A stretch of DNA of 53,789 nt from an uncultured Clostridia bacterium (GTDB lineage: Bacteria; Bacillota; Clostridia; Christensenellales; Borkfalkiaceae). The stretch's first letter is position 1, and each line of letters starts with the position of its first letter. Below are positions 39,066-47,366 of this stretch, piece by piece. A program made the translations under genes and the position numbers. The notes under the pieces are model-generated. The model searched no databases, was not told the DNA's origin, and saw nothing but the letters and a program-made list of their open reading frames with translations. Where the stretch lies: positions 1 to 53,789 of the forward strand of contig CALVST010000010.1 in the NCBI GenBank assembly GCA_944359365.1, in the 5' to 3' direction.

Positions 39066-40256
39066 ATGAGAACGACCAAGAGAATTTCTTCCATTTCTCC
39101 CTCCCTTACCCTTGCCATCACCGCGAAAGCCAAAGCGATGAAGGCGGAAGGGAAGTCCGTCATCGGCTTCGGCGCGGGCGAACCCGATTTCAACACCCCG
39201 CAGCACATCATCGACGCCGCGAAAGACGCACTCGATAAAGGTTATACCAAATATACGCCCTCTTCGGGGCTTCCCGCCCTGCGCAAGAGGATCGCGGAAA
39301 AACTCAAAGAGGAACAGGGATTGGAATACGAACAGTCGCAGATCATCGTGTCTTCCGGCGCAAAGCATTCCATTTTCAACGCGATGTTCGCGCTCATAGA
39401 GGAAGGGGACGAAGTCATCATCCCCGCGCCGTATTGGCTCACCTATCCCGAATTGGTCAAGGTGTGCGGCGGCAAGAGCGTATTCGTGGAAGGCAGGAAA
39501 GAGAACCACTTCAAAATGGAGCCCGCAGACCTGAAAGCCGCGATCACGCCCAAGACCAAAATGCTCGTGTTCAATTCCCCGTCCAACCCTACGGGCGCCG
39601 TGTATACCGAAGCGGAGATACGCGCCATCGCAAAAGTGGCGGAAGAGGCGGGCATCTGGGTGCTTTCCGACGAAATTTATTCCAAACTCATCTATGACGG
39701 CGTGAAGCACTTCTCTATCGCCCGCGCGAGCGATTACATGAAGGATCATACGGTGCTCGTGGACGGCGTTTCCAAGACGTATGCCATGACCGGCTGGCGC
39801 ATCGGCTGGCTCGCAGCCCCGCAGGACGTTGCGAAGGCGATAGACTCTTTCCAGAGCCACGCGACGAGCAACCCGACAAGCATTTCGCAGTATGCGACGC
39901 TCGCCGCGCTGGACGGCAGCGAGGATGAGCTCGTGAAAATGCGCGAGATCTTCAACGACAGGAGAAAATTCATGATCTCCCGCATCAAAGAGATCGAAAA
40001 TCTGAGCTGCATCGAACCGGACGGCGCTTTCTATATAATGCTTATCGTGAATAAGCTGTACGGCAAGCGCTACAACGGCAGGAAAATAAACGGCTCTTTG
40101 GACGTGGCGGATATGCTCCTCGAAAAGGGAGTCGCGGTCGTGCCCGGCATCGCCTTCGGCGACGACGAGTGCGTGCGCCTTTCCTATGCCATCTCGAAAG
40201 AGGATATCGCGGAGGGGCTTGACCGCATCGAATCGTTCGTGAAGGAGGTATTCTGA
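39066..40256 (+). CDS. Class I aminotransferase, aspartate aminotransferase type
   Basis: This 396-residue PLP enzyme is of the AspB-like subgroup: VIGFGAGEPDFNTPQHI near residue 35, FNSPSNPTGAVY for cofactor contacts, and the PLP-lysine segment DGVSKTYAMTGWRIGWLA. It probably interconverts aspartate and oxaloacetate using 2-oxoglutarate. The ATG at 39066 has GAGGT upstream; the frame continues further up without a site. The next gene starts three bases after its stop with a strong site inside the aminotransferase coding end, so the two are coupled. Oxaloacetate use links it with the citrate/isopropylmalate-type synthase downstream. Confidence 0.93.
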   Translation: MRTTKRISSISPSLTLAITAKAKAMKAEGKSVIGFGAGEPDFNTPQHIIDAAKDALDKGYTKYTPSSGLPALRKRIAEKLKEEQGLEYEQSQIIVSSGAKHSIFNAMFALIEEGDEVIIPAPYWLTYPELVKVCGGKSVFVEGRKENHFKMEPADLKAAITPKTKMLVFNSPSNPTGAVYTEAEIRAIAKVAEEAGIWVLSDEIYSKLIYDGVKHFSIARASDYMKDHTVLVDGVSKTYAMTGWRIGWLAAPQDVAKAIDSFQSHATSNPTSISQYATLAALDGSEDELVKMREIFNDRRKFMISRIKEIENLSCIEPDGAFYIMLIVNKLYGKRYNGRKINGSLDVADMLLEKGVAVVPGIAFGDDECVRLSYAISKEDIAEGLDRIESFVKEVF

Positions 40257-40259
40257 CAG

Positions 40260-41666
40260 GTGATCTATTTCGACAAGAGCAAAAACCTCCTCGAAGAGGA
40301 CAAGTACCACTATCAGCTGCAGGACGTAAAGGAGCCGGAACTCTTCCGCGACCTGTACCCTTACGACGAGATCCCCAAGGTCGTTTTCAACTACCGCAAC
40401 GTGCCGATGGACATGCCCTCGGAGATATGGATCACGGATACGACCTTCCGCGACGGGCAGCAGTCGACCTCGCCTTTTACCGTAAAGCAGATCGTCGACA
40501 TTTATAAACTCATGTCCCGCCTCGGCGGGCCGAAAGGCATCGTAAGGCAGAGCGAATTTTTCCTGTACAGCGAAAAGGACCGCTGCGCGCTGCAAGAGTG
40601 CCGTGACCTCGGTCTGAAATTCCCCGAGATCACGACATGGATCCGCGCGAACGAGAAGGACTTCGAACTCGTAAAGGACGCGGGCGTCGCAGAAACGGGT
40701 ATTTTGGTGAGCTGTTCCGACTATCACATCTTCAAAAAGATGAACCTTACCCGCGCGCAGGCGATGGATAAATACCTCGGCATCGTAAAGAGCGCGCTCG
40801 CGCACGGCATCAAGCCGCGCTGCCACTTCGAAGACATCACCCGCGCCGACTTTTACGGCTTTGTGGTGCCGTTTGCCAACGAACTGATGAAACTTTCGCG
40901 CGAGAGCGGCATCCCGATCAAGATCCGTATGTGCGACACGATGGGCTTCGGCGTGAATTACCCGGGCACGTCGCTTCCCCGCAGCGTGCAGGGCATCGTG
41001 TACGGGCTGCACCATCATGCGGAAGTGCCCAGCGAAATGCTCGAATGGCACGGTCACAACGACTTTTACAAGGTGGTCACAAACGCCGCTACGGCGTGGT
41101 TGTACGGTGCGAGCGCGGTCAACTGTTCCCTGCTCGGCATCGGCGAGCGCACGGGCAACTGTCCGCTCGAGGCGATGGCGATAGAGTACGCCTCCCTGCG
41201 CGGTACGGACGACGGCATGGATTTCACCGCCATTACCGACATCGCCAGCTATTTCGAATCGGAGCTCGGCTATATCATACCGCCCAATACGCCGTTCGTC
41301 GGCAGGGCGTTCAATTCCACCCGCGCGGGCATCCATGCGGACGGAATGCTCAAAGATCCCGAAATTTACAATATTTTCGATACCGAAAAGCTGCTCAACC
41401 GCCCCGCGCGCGTTTCCATCAACAATGCGAGCGGGCTTGCGGGCATCGCGTATTGGCTCAACGACTATTACTGCCTGCCCGAGGGGTTCAAGATCGATAA
41501 GAAAGATCCGCTCATCGTGAAGATGAAAGAGATCATCGACGCGGAGTACGCAGAGGGGCGCAACAGCATCCTCGGCGACGACGAGCTCGACAACATGATC
41601 CGCTCCATCGACAGAGACCGCCACCGCGAATTTGTCGCCTTCGGCGGCGTGCGGCAGAAGAAATAA
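40260..41666 (+). CDS. Isopropylmalate/homocitrate/Re-citrate-synthase family enzyme
   Basis: This 468-residue protein starts at GTG 40260, 11 bases after AAGGAGG (40243-40248). It belongs to the HMGL/LeuA superfamily: WITDTTFRDGQQSTSPF carries the catalytic Arg-Asp, HFEDITRADFYGF and EWHGHNDFYKVV hold metal and substrate residues, and GIGERTGNCPLEAM follows. It lacks the C-terminal leucine-binding domain of classic LeuA and has a distinct N-terminus (YFDKSKNLLEEDKYHY). Such proteins are annotated as isopropylmalate synthase, but the group is also close to the Re-citrate synthases of anaerobes. Coupling to an aspartate aminotransferase (an oxaloacetate source) fits citrate synthesis. I leave the substrate open. 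Confidence 0.85.
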   Translation: MIYFDKSKNLLEEDKYHYQLQDVKEPELFRDLYPYDEIPKVVFNYRNVPMDMPSEIWITDTTFRDGQQSTSPFTVKQIVDIYKLMSRLGGPKGIVRQSEFFLYSEKDRCALQECRDLGLKFPEITTWIRANEKDFELVKDAGVAETGILVSCSDYHIFKKMNLTRAQAMDKYLGIVKSALAHGIKPRCHFEDITRADFYGFVVPFANELMKLSRESGIPIKIRMCDTMGFGVNYPGTSLPRSVQGIVYGLHHHAEVPSEMLEWHGHNDFYKVVTNAATAWLYGASAVNCSLLGIGERTGNCPLEAMAIEYASLRGTDDGMDFTAITDIASYFESELGYIIPPNTPFVGRAFNSTRAGIHADGMLKDPEIYNIFDTEKLLNRPARVSINNASGLAGIAYWLNDYYCLPEGFKIDKKDPLIVKMKEIIDAEYAEGRNSILGDDELDNMIRSIDRDRHREFVAFGGVRQKK

Positions 41667-41749
41667 CTTTCCGAAAGCTGTGCGAAGAGGCTTTCACGGC
41701 GTTTTCGCAAAATATTTCAAAAATAATCCAAAAAATTTTTGAAAAGCTG

Positions 41750-41778
41750 TTGAAAGAATCCGAAAAATAGTTTAAAAT
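41750..41778 (+). promoter_or_regulatory. Promoter of the small P-loop gene
   Basis: TTGAAA (41750-41755), a 17-base spacer, TAAAAT (41773-41778). Confidence 0.75.
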
Positions 41779-41810
41779 AGAAGCACCAAGAAAATTCGAC
41801 GGAGGTTACC

Positions 41811-42218
41811 ATGATCAAAGTTATTTACGGCCCTAAAGGCACCGGCAAGACGAAAATCATCATCGACGAGGCGAACGGCAAAGTCGCGTCCGCCAAGGGG
41901 CATATGATCTTTATCACCAATACAAAGCGTTATATGTACGACCTGCACAGAGATATCCGTCTGATCGATACATCCGATTACGACATCGCGGGCGAAGAGG
42001 CGCTCATCGGCTTTATCAAGGGTGCCGTTGCCGCCAATAACGACAACGAATATCTGTTTATCGACGGCGCCGCGCGCATTGCCGGCAAAGAGATAAAGGA
42101 TATGGCGGCGTTCTATTATATGCTCGACAAACTTTCCGACACGAACGGGCTGACGATCTACGTCACCGTCAGCTGCGCGAAAGAGGAGTTGCCCGATTTC
42201 GTGAAAAAATATATCTAA
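41811..42218 (+). CDS. Small P-loop NTPase-like protein (135 residues)
   Basis: This protein has a Walker A motif GPKGTGKT (7-14) right at the N-terminus and a Walker B-like strand EYLFIDGAARIAG near residue 82. The rest is a compact alpha/beta domain (TIYVTVSCAKEELPDFV at the end). It resembles short ATPases seen in Clostridia whose function is unknown; it is too short for a complete AAA+ or ABC domain. A GGAGG site lies before the ATG, and it has its own promoter and terminator, so it is a single-gene unit between leuA-like and thrC. Confidence 0.85.
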   Translation: MIKVIYGPKGTGKTKIIIDEANGKVASAKGHMIFITNTKRYMYDLHRDIRLIDTSDYDIAGEEALIGFIKGAVAANNDNEYLFIDGAARIAGKEIKDMAAFYYMLDKLSDTNGLTIYVTVSCAKEELPDFVKKYI

Positions 42219-42233
42219 GTCATGACGCGGTTA

Positions 42234-42270
42234 CGCCCTTCCCCGCGCGGCGGGGAAGGGCGCAGTTTTA
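42234..42270 (+). terminator. Terminator of the small P-loop gene
   Basis: CGCCCTTCCCCGC (42234-42246) pairs perfectly with 42250-42262 over a 3-base loop, followed by AGTTTTA. Confidence 0.8.
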
Positions 42271-42301
42271 CGGCGCACATTGCCGTTTTACAGGAGGAGC
42301 T

Positions 42302-43789
42302 ATGAAATTTATCAGCACGAGGGGGGAAGAAACGGTTACGGGAGCGGAGGCGATCGCGCACGGCATCGCGTCCGACGGCGGGCTGTTCGTGCCGGAAGCG
42401 TTTCCCGAGGTTTCCGAAGATGAGCTTAAAGCAATGCTGCCCATGAGCTATGCAGAGCGCGCGGCGACCGTTCTTTATAAATATCTCGACGAGTATGATT
42501 TCGAAGAACTCAAAGCCGCCTGCGAAAAGGCATATTCCCAATTCGACGAAGGGGACGCCGCGCCTCTCGTGAAGATCGATTCGTCCATCTATATGCTCGA
42601 ACTCTTCCACGGACCGACGTGCGCGTTCAAAGACCTTGCGCTCACCCTTTTGCCCTATCTTCTGCGCAAAGGATGCGATCTGTGCGGCATCAAAGAGGAC
42701 GTTCTGATCCTCGTTGCGACCAGCGGCGATACCGGCAAGGCGGCGCTCGAAGGGTTCAAAAACGCGCCCGGCATAAAGATCATGGTCTTTTACCCGAACG
42801 AGGGCGTCAGCAAGATGCAGAAGTTGCAGATGGCGACGCAGGAGGGGAACAACGTGGCGGTCGTGGCGGTCAGAAGCAACTTCGACGACTGCCAGAGCGC
42901 GGTAAAGACTATTTTTACGAGCGAGGCGTGCAAAGAAGAGCTGGAAAAACGGGGATATATCCTTTCTTCGGCGAACTCCATCAACTTCGGCAGGCTCGCT
43001 CCGCAGATCGCTTATTATTTTTCCGCCTATCTGGACCTTGTTTCCTCGGGGCAGATACAGCTCGGCGAAAAGGTGAACTTTGCCGTACCTACGGGCAACT
43101 TCGGCAATATCCTCGCCGCCTACTATGCGATGCGCATGGGGCTGCCCGTAGGCAGGCTGGTGTGCGCTTCCAACAAAAACAACATCCTTACCGACTTTTT
43201 CAAGACGGGCGTATACGACAAGCGGCGCGAATTTTATAAAACGATGTCGCCCTCGATGGATATCCTCATTTCCAGCAACCTCGAAAGGCTGTTGTTCGAG
43301 CTTTCGGGCAGGAATGCCGTCCGCACCAAGATCCGCATGGATAAGCTGAAAAGCGACGGCGTGTACGAGATATACGACGAGGAAAAGGAAGAGCTTGCAA
43401 AACTCTTTTACTCCGATTACTGCGGCGAGGACGAAACGGTGGAGACCATTTACGAGTTCTTCGAGGAATACCAATACCCGATGGACACGCACACCGCCTG
43501 CGCGATGTACGCCGCCGCCAATTATATGGAAAAGGAGAAGGACCACGACACGCCCATGGTCGTCGTATCCACGGCAAGCCCGTACAAGTTCCCGCAGGAC
43601 GTCATGTACGCGCTTACCGGCAACGACATCAAGGACAGCTTTAAGGCGATAAAGCATCTGAACATCACTACGGCAATGAAAGTGCCCAAGAGCCTTGCGG
43701 GGCTTCGCGACAAAAAGGTGCGCTTCGATACCGTTGCCGACAAGGATAAACTTTACCCTGAAGTGCTCAGATTCGCAGAAAAGAAATAA
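42302..43789 (+). CDS. thrC: Threonine synthase
   Basis: Threonine synthase turns O-phosphohomoserine into threonine using PLP. The 495-residue protein is of the long, E. coli/yeast-like class: N-terminal STRGEETVTGAEAI, the PLP-lysine segment GPTCAFKDLAL (Lys110), and the phosphate-binding TSGDTGKAALEG. The ending segment FDTVADKDKLYPE is normal. GGAGGAGC lies before the ATG. It stands alone between two terminators; no hom or thrB is adjacent. Confidence 0.95.
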   Translation: MKFISTRGEETVTGAEAIAHGIASDGGLFVPEAFPEVSEDELKAMLPMSYAERAATVLYKYLDEYDFEELKAACEKAYSQFDEGDAAPLVKIDSSIYMLELFHGPTCAFKDLALTLLPYLLRKGCDLCGIKEDVLILVATSGDTGKAALEGFKNAPGIKIMVFYPNEGVSKMQKLQMATQEGNNVAVVAVRSNFDDCQSAVKTIFTSEACKEELEKRGYILSSANSINFGRLAPQIAYYFSAYLDLVSSGQIQLGEKVNFAVPTGNFGNILAAYYAMRMGLPVGRLVCASNKNNILTDFFKTGVYDKRREFYKTMSPSMDILISSNLERLLFELSGRNAVRTKIRMDKLKSDGVYEIYDEEKEELAKLFYSDYCGEDETVETIYEFFEEYQYPMDTHTACAMYAAANYMEKEKDHDTPMVVVSTASPYKFPQDVMYALTGNDIKDSFKAIKHLNITTAMKVPKSLAGLRDKKVRFDTVADKDKLYPEVLRFAEKK

Positions 43790-43806
43790 ACGGGAACCCC
43801 GTTACG

Positions 43807-43837
43807 AAAGGACCGCGCATTTGTGCGGCCCTTTTTT
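43807..43837 (+). terminator. Terminator of thrC
   Basis: AAAGG-A-CCGC pairs with GCGG-C-CCTTT over an 8-base loop, followed by TTTTTT (43832-43837). Confidence 0.85.
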
Positions 43838-43943
43838 GCGGGTAAAAAGCGGCGGCGTGCGGCATTCTACCCGCCCCGTGCGTTAAAACAGAGTGAAAAA
43901 GCCGTCGAATTCGGTGAATTTTGGCAATCGAGCGGTCAGCCGT

Positions 43944-43972
43944 TTGCTTTTTTTATACGGTTGTGTTATACT
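43944..43972 (+). promoter_or_regulatory. Promoter of the trpS operon
   Basis: TTGCTT (43944-43949), a 17-base spacer, TATACT (43967-43972), 51 bases before trpS. No T-box leader is present in the short untranslated region. Confidence 0.75.
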
Positions 43973-44023
43973 TAATCACACACATGAATATTTTCGGCGC
44001 ACAGCGCCGAGGGGCTGTACTTT

Positions 44024-45028
44024 ATGGGAGAAGAAAAAAGAAAGCTGTTTTCCGCCGTTCAGCCGAGCGGCGCGGTAACGATAGGCAATTATATCGGGGC
44101 GATCAAAAATTTTGTCGCCCTGCAGGATGAATTCGACTGCATTTACGCCGTTGCAGACCTGCACGCCATAACGGTGCGGCAGGAGCCTGCGGCGCTCAGG
44201 AAAAATACGCTCGAGCTGATGGCTCTCTTCATTGCGTGCGGCATCGATCCCGAAAAGTGCATACTGTTCGTGCAGTCGCACGTTCCCGCGCACTGCGAGC
44301 TGACGTGGGTTCTGAATACGCTCACATATCCCGGAGAGCTTTCCCGCATGACGCAGTTCAAAGACAAGAGCGCAAAACATGCCGACAACGTGAATATGGG
44401 ACTGATGGATTATCCCGTGCTCATGGTTTCGGATATCTTGCTGTATCAGGCGGCCGTCGTGCCGGTGGGCGCCGATCAGAAACAGCATCTGGAGCTGACG
44501 CGCGACCTTGCCATTCGCTTCAACAACCGTTACAGCGAAACATTCACCGTGCCCGAAGCGTATATTCCGAAGGGCAGCGGCGCGAAGATCATGAGCCTTG
44601 CGGATCCTTCCCGCAAGATGAGCAAGTCTGACGAGAACCCGAACGGGTACGTCACCATGTCGGACGATCGCGATACCGTGATACGCAAATTCAAACGCGC
44701 CGTAACGGACAGCGGAAATGAAGTGCGTGCCGCGGAAGACAAGCCGGGCGTTTCCAATCTGATCGCCATTTACGGCGCTTTTACGGGCAAGAGCGCCGCG
44801 GAAATAGAGCGGGAATTCGAAGGCAAAGGGTACGGAGATTTCAAGCTCGCCGTAGGCGAAACGGTCGCCGACGCGCTCGCGCCCGTTCAGGCGGAAAAGG
44901 CGCGCCTTCTTAAAGACAAGGCTTACCTGAACGGCGTGATGAAACGCGGGGAAGAAGCGGCGGCGCGCATTGCCCGCAAAACGCTTTCCAAAGTTTACAG
45001 GAAGGTGGGCTTTTATCAGGGAGAATAA
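44024..45028 (+). CDS. trpS: Tryptophanyl-tRNA synthetase
   Basis: This 334-residue class I synthetase charges tRNA-Trp. The HIGH-type motif reads PSGAVTIGNYIGA (with TIGN, normal for TrpRS), and the KMSKS loop is RKMSKSDENPNG. The tryptophan pocket segment YPVLMVSDILLYQA and GADQKQHLELTRD are present. GAGGGG precedes the ATG. The DUF5685 gene starts three bases after the stop, and the J-like gene and membrane protein follow on the same strand, so trpS heads a longer unit. Confidence 0.96.
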   Translation: MGEEKRKLFSAVQPSGAVTIGNYIGAIKNFVALQDEFDCIYAVADLHAITVRQEPAALRKNTLELMALFIACGIDPEKCILFVQSHVPAHCELTWVLNTLTYPGELSRMTQFKDKSAKHADNVNMGLMDYPVLMVSDILLYQAAVVPVGADQKQHLELTRDLAIRFNNRYSETFTVPEAYIPKGSGAKIMSLADPSRKMSKSDENPNGYVTMSDDRDTVIRKFKRAVTDSGNEVRAAEDKPGVSNLIAIYGAFTGKSAAEIEREFEGKGYGDFKLAVGETVADALAPVQAEKARLLKDKAYLNGVMKRGEEAAARIARKTLSKVYRKVGFYQGE

Positions 45029-45031
45029 GTA

Positions 45032-45907
45032 ATGTTCGGCTATATCCAACCGGATGTTCCCTATATGTACGTCAAGGACGGTATGCTCTACAAAGCGCTT
45101 TACTGCGGGCTGTGCAAGAGCATCGGCGAGAGCTGCGGGCAAAAGGCGCGCTTCGCACTTTCCTATGACATGTCATTTTTATCGGCACTGTTGCACAACA
45201 TAAAGAATACCGACGTGAAGATAGAAAAGCAGCGCTGTGCGGCAAATATTTTTACCCGCCGCCCGATGGCGCTTGCCGACGATATCACGAAAACGGTCGC
45301 CTGCCTCAACATCATGCTCACCTATTATAAGCTGACCGACGACATCGCCGACGAGCATAAGGGCAGGTTCGCGCGCGCCTTCTTCAAAAGAGGATTCAAA
45401 AAGGCGAAGGCGCTGCACCCCCAAGCGGCGGAGATCATCAAAAAGTACATGGAAAAGCTCTCCGAGTTGGAGAAAAAGAACTGCGCAAGCCTCGATATGG
45501 CGGCAGATCCTTTCGGGCTGATGATCGCAGAGCTTTCCGATTACTGCCTCGAAAATTTTGCGACCGAACATACCCGCCGCCTTTTTTACGGCGTCGGCAA
45601 GTGGGTGTATCTCATCGACGCTTTGGACGATTACGATAAAGACGTCAAAAAGAAAAACTACAACCCGTTTTATGCGGCTTTCGGCGACGCGAACAGGGCC
45701 GCCATGCTTGCCGGGAACGGAGAAGAGGTCGACTTCGTGTTCAAAAGCGTATTTGCAGAGAATGCGGAGAGCTTGAAAAACATAAAATTTTATTTCAACC
45801 GCGATTTGACGGACAACATCATTTTGCGTGGGATGCCCGTAGCGACGGCACGCGTCAAGTGCGGGTGCCATAAAAAAGAAAAGCCGACGAAGATCAAATT
45901 GGGATAG
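45032..45907 (+). CDS. DUF5685-type protein
   Basis: This 291-residue, mostly helical protein begins MFGYIQPDVPYMYVKDG and has the family segment YKALYCGLCKSIGESCG with three cysteines near 25-36. Later come FATEHTRRLFYGVGKWVYLIDALDDYDKD (conserved acidic cluster), NYNPFYAAFG and a C-terminal CGCH. The paired acidic motif, a DDYDKD near residue 205, recalls polyprenyl-synthase-like all-alpha folds but I do not assign activity. No membrane span is obvious. It sits between trpS and the HPD-less J-like gene, an arrangement seen in Clostridia. Spacing of 3 and 16 bases implies co-translation. Confidence 0.8.
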   Translation: MFGYIQPDVPYMYVKDGMLYKALYCGLCKSIGESCGQKARFALSYDMSFLSALLHNIKNTDVKIEKQRCAANIFTRRPMALADDITKTVACLNIMLTYYKLTDDIADEHKGRFARAFFKRGFKKAKALHPQAAEIIKKYMEKLSELEKKNCASLDMAADPFGLMIAELSDYCLENFATEHTRRLFYGVGKWVYLIDALDDYDKDVKKKNYNPFYAAFGDANRAAMLAGNGEEVDFVFKSVFAENAESLKNIKFYFNRDLTDNIILRGMPVATARVKCGCHKKEKPTKIKLG

Positions 45908-45923
45908 CCGGCCGGAGGAAAGG

Positions 45924-46571
45924 ATGAATAAAAAATACTACGAGCTTTTAGGCGTTACGGAGGAGATGAGCGACGAACAGATCTCCGAGGCTTATGAGAC
46001 TCTGAAAAAGAAATATTCGGAAGAACGCTTTTTGGAGGGCGAGGCGGGCAACGAAGCCGCGAAAATGCTCAACAAAATAGACGTCGCTTACAACGAGATC
46101 ATGACCGAGCGGCGCGAAAGCCGCATGGCGGGTAAATCGGACTCGTCGTATACGCAGGTAGAGGAGCTTATCCGTGACGGAAAATATGCCGAAGCGGAGA
46201 AAGCGCTCGACGCGTTCAACGAGCGCCCCGCCGAATGGCATTACCTGTACTCCGTCGTCTTTTACAGGAAAAATTGGGTGAACGAGAGCAAAAAACAGCT
46301 CGAGATCGCCATGCAGATGGATCCGCACAACGAAAAGTATAAGACGGCGTACAGCAAGCTCAAAGAAAAGATCGAGTTTGACAAGAAAAACGCGCAGAAT
46401 GCGCAAAGCGGTCAGGGCGCCGCAGCGGGCGCTCCGCAGGGCAATGCGCAGATGGATAACGATCAGCCGCAAATGGGCGGCGGGGGCGGTTTGTGCGAAT
46501 CGTGCGCTACATGCTGCGCCTGCAATATGCTGTTCAACTGCTGTCTGAATTCCTGCTGCGGCTGCAGATAA
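45924..46571 (+). CDS. J-domain-like protein lacking HPD, with a cysteine-rich tail
   Basis: This 215-residue protein starts like a J domain (KKYYELLGVTEEMSDEQISEAYETLKKKY, about 3-31), but the essential His-Pro-Asp that stimulates DnaK ATPase is missing; the loop reads YSEERF. A short TPR-like helical pair follows (about 75-130; AEWHYLYSVVFYRKNW). After a low-complexity Gln/Gly/Asn linker, the last 25 residues hold ten cysteines in the pattern CESCATCCACN...CCLNSCCGC. It may be a scaffold or metal-binding adaptor rather than a true Hsp40. GGAGGAAAGG precedes the ATG. It is coupled with the DUF5685 gene. Confidence 0.82.
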   Translation: MNKKYYELLGVTEEMSDEQISEAYETLKKKYSEERFLEGEAGNEAAKMLNKIDVAYNEIMTERRESRMAGKSDSSYTQVEELIRDGKYAEAEKALDAFNERPAEWHYLYSVVFYRKNWVNESKKQLEIAMQMDPHNEKYKTAYSKLKEKIEFDKKNAQNAQSGQGAAAGAPQGNAQMDNDQPQMGGGGGLCESCATCCACNMLFNCCLNSCCGCR

Positions 46572-46604
46572 AGTGCGCCGCGGCGCGAGAAAAATGGTGC
46601 CGTC

Positions 46605-47348
46605 ATGAAAAAGAGATCCTTTCAGATCGCGCTGTCTGCCGTTTCCGCGGCGTTGGCGACCGTTTTTATGATCATAGGGCTGAACGTGCCTTTCGCGTTC
46701 ATTACCGGATACATTTTCGGCGCGATCGCCTTGATGTTGCCGCTTGCCGAAGGCTTTTGGGCGGGCGGTTTTCTGGCGTATTTGGCGGCGTCGCTGTTAT
46801 GCCTTCCCTTCGGCGGCATAGCCGTATTTTATAAGCTATTTCCGTTCATCGCCTTTTTCGGGCTGCATCCGCTCGTCAATTCTTTCCAGAGAAAGTGGAA
46901 GATCAACCGTTGGATCGCGTGGGCGGTAAAGGCGGTTTGGTTCGTGGGGATGCTGTGCGCGGCTTGGGCACTGTTTTCGGAGATGTTTTCCGTCCGCTAC
47001 GAATGGCTGGAAATATGGGCGTATCCGATCATTGTCGTGGGAGGCGCGGCGGTGTTCCTGCTGTATGACTGGCTCATGATAAAGGCGCAGGATCTGGTAG
47101 ATCTTTATGTTTCAAAAATAGACCGCGGCGGGCGCGGGAAAAGCGGGATTGCCAAACGGACAGGTCCGAGGGAAGATGTTGCCGACGTATTCGGCGATCT
47201 TAGCGGGCAAAATGAAAATGAGTGCGAGGGGCCGGCAGAGAACGCGCCTGAGGCGGGCAGCGGGCCCGAAGACGGGCAGAGAGAGCCGTCCGGAGAGAAT
47301 ACGGAAAAGGGAGAGAGCGAAGGGAAAGACAATAACAACGGGCAGTAG
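46605..47348 (+). CDS. Membrane protein, possibly ECF-transporter S-component-like
   Basis: This 247-residue protein has about five membrane spans in the first ~165 residues. The opening (KKRSFQIALSAVSAALATVF) and the span containing FAFITGYIFGAIALMLPLAEG are reminiscent of ECF S-component families. The last ~75 residues are hydrophilic and acidic (many Glu, Gly, Asn) and probably disordered. I cannot name a substrate. The ribosome site is weak. It lies between the J-like gene and the rlmD-like gene on the same strand. Confidence 0.65.
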   Translation: MKKRSFQIALSAVSAALATVFMIIGLNVPFAFITGYIFGAIALMLPLAEGFWAGGFLAYLAASLLCLPFGGIAVFYKLFPFIAFFGLHPLVNSFQRKWKINRWIAWAVKAVWFVGMLCAAWALFSEMFSVRYEWLEIWAYPIIVVGGAAVFLLYDWLMIKAQDLVDLYVSKIDRGGRGKSGIAKRTGPREDVADVFGDLSGQNENECEGPAENAPEAGSGPEDGQREPSGENTEKGESEGKDNNNGQ

Positions 47349-47366
47349 ACTTCGCGGGAGAGAATC

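Noticed and set aside
39036-41624. A very long open frame (862 codons) on the minus strand, opposite the aminotransferase and synthase genes
   Set aside because: It is a codon-bias shadow of two well-supported plus-strand genes; it has no family motifs and is rich in His/Arg/Val as expected for such shadows.
43790-44023. A T-box riboswitch upstream of trpS, suggested by GGACCGCGC
   Set aside because: The motif is part of the thrC terminator; the T-box antiterminator sequence and a specifier stem are absent, and the trpS promoter lies downstream of it.
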